A DNA stretch of 7,137 bases from NCBI GenBank assembly GCA_031276375.1, contig JAISNE010000042.1, positions 1-7,137 of the forward strand. Reading direction: 5' to 3'. Position 1 is the first letter of the stretch; each line of letters begins with the position of its first letter. The DNA comes from Accumulibacter sp. GTDB lineage: Bacteria; Pseudomonadota; Gammaproteobacteria; Burkholderiales; Rhodocyclaceae. The translations under genes were made by a program, and so were the position numbers. The notes beneath the pieces were generated by a model. The model was not told where the DNA came from, ran no database searches, and saw nothing but the letters and a program-made list of their open reading frames with translations. This document shows, piece after piece, positions 5,977-7,137 of the stretch.

Positions 5977-6947
5977 AAGTTCTGATTACCGGAGGCGGCG
6001 GGTTTCTCGGCCGGCGTCTGGCGGCCCGGCTGCTCCAGCGGGGAACGCTCGGGAACGCCGAATCGCGCGAGGAAAAGATCGAGCGGATCACCTTGTTCGA
6101 CAAGATTCCGGTGTCCGGATTCGACGATCCGCGGATCCGGGTGGTGACCGGCGACGCGAGCGATCCGGCGACGCTGGACGAGATCGTCGACGCCGCGACG
6201 GATTCGATATTCCATCTGGCCGCCGTGGTCAGCAGCCAGGCCGAGGAAGATTTCGATCTGGGGCTGTCCATCAACGTCGATGTCTCGCGGCGGCTGTTCG
6301 AAGCGTGCCGGAAGCTCGGGCATCGTCCGAAAGTGATCTTCACCAGCTCGCTGGCCGTCTATGGCGGCGCGCTGCCGGAACTCGTGCGGGACGATACCGC
6401 GCTGGCGCCGAAATCCTCCTACGGCGTGCAGAAAGCGATCGTCGAGCTGCTGCTTTCCGACTACCGCCGCAAGGGGTTCATTGATGGGCGGGTCTTTCGC
6501 CTGCCGACCATCTCCGTCCGTCCGGGCAAACCGAACAAGGCCGCGTCGTCTTTCGCCAGCGGCATCATCCGCGAGCCGTTGAACAACGCGCCGTCGGTCT
6601 GTCCGGTGAAGCCGGACGAGCAACTCTGGCTGATGTCCCCGCGCCAGGCCATCGAGTGCCTGATCCACGGACACGACCTTGGCGCGGAGGCGTTCGAACC
6701 GTGGCCGGTGCTCAATCTGCCGGGCGTGACCGTCGCCGTGCGCGAAATGGTCGAAGTGCTCGGAAAGGTCGCCGGCGAAGCCGCCACCCGCCTGATCCGC
6801 TGGGAAATCGACCCGACCATCCAGCGCATCATCCATAGCTGGCCCACGCGCTGGGACATGAGCCGCGCGCGCCAGCTCGGTTTCGAGGGAGACCCGGATT
6901 TCGAAAGCATCGTCCGCGCGTTCATCAAGGACGATATGGCAGGGTGA
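5973..6947 (+). CDS. denD: D-erythronate dehydrogenase (SDR, NAD-dependent epimerase/dehydratase-like)
   Basis: This 324-aa protein is an extended SDR with a classical NAD-binding loop, ITGGGGFLG (5-13), TGDASDP (59-65), [18 protein letters not shown] (80-97), [10 protein letters not shown] (123-132) and the catalytic Tyr150 and Lys154 in SSYGVQK. The C-terminal part has the family segments [18 protein letters not shown] (175-192) and [11 protein letters not shown] (246-256). In the described pathway DenD oxidises D-erythronate at C2 to 2-oxotetronate with NAD+. The activity is inferred from family and operon position. ATG 5973 is preferred over an in-frame ATG at 5952 because the Rossmann strand starts at [13 protein letters not shown] (5960-5964) is 8 nt upstream, and the ATGA overlap with otnI fits the other junctions. 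It is the last gene of the operon and, with ltnD broken, the only intact pathway entry enzyme here. Confidence 0.92.
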   Translation: MKVLITGGGGFLGRRLAARLLQRGTLGNAESREEKIERITLFDKIPVSGFDDPRIRVVTGDASDPATLDEIVDAATDSIFHLAAVVSSQAEEDFDLGLSINVDVSRRLFEACRKLGHRPKVIFTSSLAVYGGALPELVRDDTALAPKSSYGVQKAIVELLLSDYRRKGFIDGRVFRLPTISVRPGKPNKAASSFASGIIREPLNNAPSVCPVKPDEQLWLMSPRQAIECLIHGHDLGAEAFEPWPVLNLPGVTVAVREMVEVLGKVAGEAATRLIRWEIDPTIQRIIHSWPTRWDMSRARQLGFEGDPDFESIVRAFIKDDMAG

Positions 6948-7137
6948 AAGCTCGCCTTTCCCGCGAAAAGCAGGGCCATCGCATTTAGCTTTTTTGGACG
7001 AGTCCGAGCAAGGAAGTACGATAGTCCGGGAGACGCTCGGCGGTTTTTCTCCTGGAGCGAATGCCGCGTTTTGGGCGCCCTGACTTTGAGTTTCATGAAC
7101 TCGCGTCACCGCGCATTTCTTGCGATAATCCGGGCCT
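6948..7137. other. Non-coding region after denD, to the window edge
   Basis: No gene is seen on either strand; the minus-strand frames here continue as antisense shadows of denD. Possible terminators for the operon are weak. AAAAGC (6966-6971) can pair with GCTTTT (6988-6993) before a T-run. CCGAGC (7004-7009) can pair with GCTCGG (7035-7040), with five T residues at 7044-7048. An 8-bp palindrome GGGCGCCC lies at 7073-7080. The bases CAGGGCCATCGCAT (6971-6984) also occur, inverted, at 667-680 at the edge of repeat copy A. Confidence 0.45.
7088..7129 (+). promoter_or_regulatory. Possible extended -10 promoter with palindromic operator
   Basis: TGCGATAAT (7121-7129) resembles an extended -10 element (TGnTATAAT). 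No good -35 is found at the right distance. Just upstream, GAGTTTCATGAACTC (7088-7102) is a 15-bp imperfect palindrome with 5-bp arms, of a size typical for a dimeric regulator site. Both would serve a gene beyond the right edge. This is a tentative call from pattern alone. Confidence 0.3.

Noticed and set aside
5892..7109. Long minus-strand open frame (405 codons) opposite denD
   Set aside because: It is antisense to a well-supported SDR gene, its product is low-complexity (Arg/Asp/Gly/His-rich) with no family motif, and GC-rich genes commonly produce such shadows.

Overview
The window is GC-rich, densely coding bacterial DNA and most likely betaproteobacterial. The clearest pointers are a 77-aa ribosomal protein L28 followed by a short 51-aa, cysteine-free L33 that starts MREKIKLES, as I recall L33 starting in Neisseria. 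No species can be named from the sequence alone.

Left part (1-2026, genes on the minus strand). A YmdB-type macrodomain ADP-ribose hydrolase (48-566) lies downstream of an SDR-type nucleotide-sugar epimerase/reductase (650-1693). Between them is a run of five 7-bp repeats that touches the macrodomain start codon. The epimerase is bracketed by two inverted copies of a 75-bp AT-richer repeat (601-675 and 1952-2026, about 85% identical, with an exact 33-nt core). This repeat is the least explained structure in the window.

Middle part (2031-3117). A small internal piece of an ISAs1-family transposase (2031-2321) ends just before a good sigma-70-type promoter (2335-2364), which drives rpmB-rpmG. 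That pair closes with a strong intrinsic terminator (2838-2862). Within about 20 bp after the terminator comes the 3' remnant of a 3-hydroxyisobutyrate-dehydrogenase-like gene, best read as L-threonate dehydrogenase ltnD. The ribosomal protein cassette therefore sits between two broken genes, which looks like a rearrangement scar.

Right part (3249-6947, plus strand). A tightly packed operon, otnK-otnC-otnI-denD, encodes the four-carbon acid-sugar pathway known for the DUF1537 kinase family. DenD oxidises D-erythronate to 2-oxotetronate, OtnI isomerises this to 3-oxotetronate, OtnK phosphorylates it, and OtnC decarboxylates the 4-phosphate to dihydroxyacetone phosphate, which enters glycolysis. 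Two of the three junctions are ATGA overlaps and the third is a 14-nt gap. Because ltnD is truncated while denD is intact, this locus is predicted to serve D-erythronate but not L-threonate, unless ltnD exists elsewhere. No transporter or regulator for the pathway lies in the window. The last 190 bp are non-coding and hold possible regulatory palindromes and a possible promoter for a gene beyond the edge.

I found no tRNA, rRNA, CRISPR array, phage gene or clear defence system. The operon matches a described pathway. The items that most merit follow-up are the inverted repeat pair and the ltnD loss.
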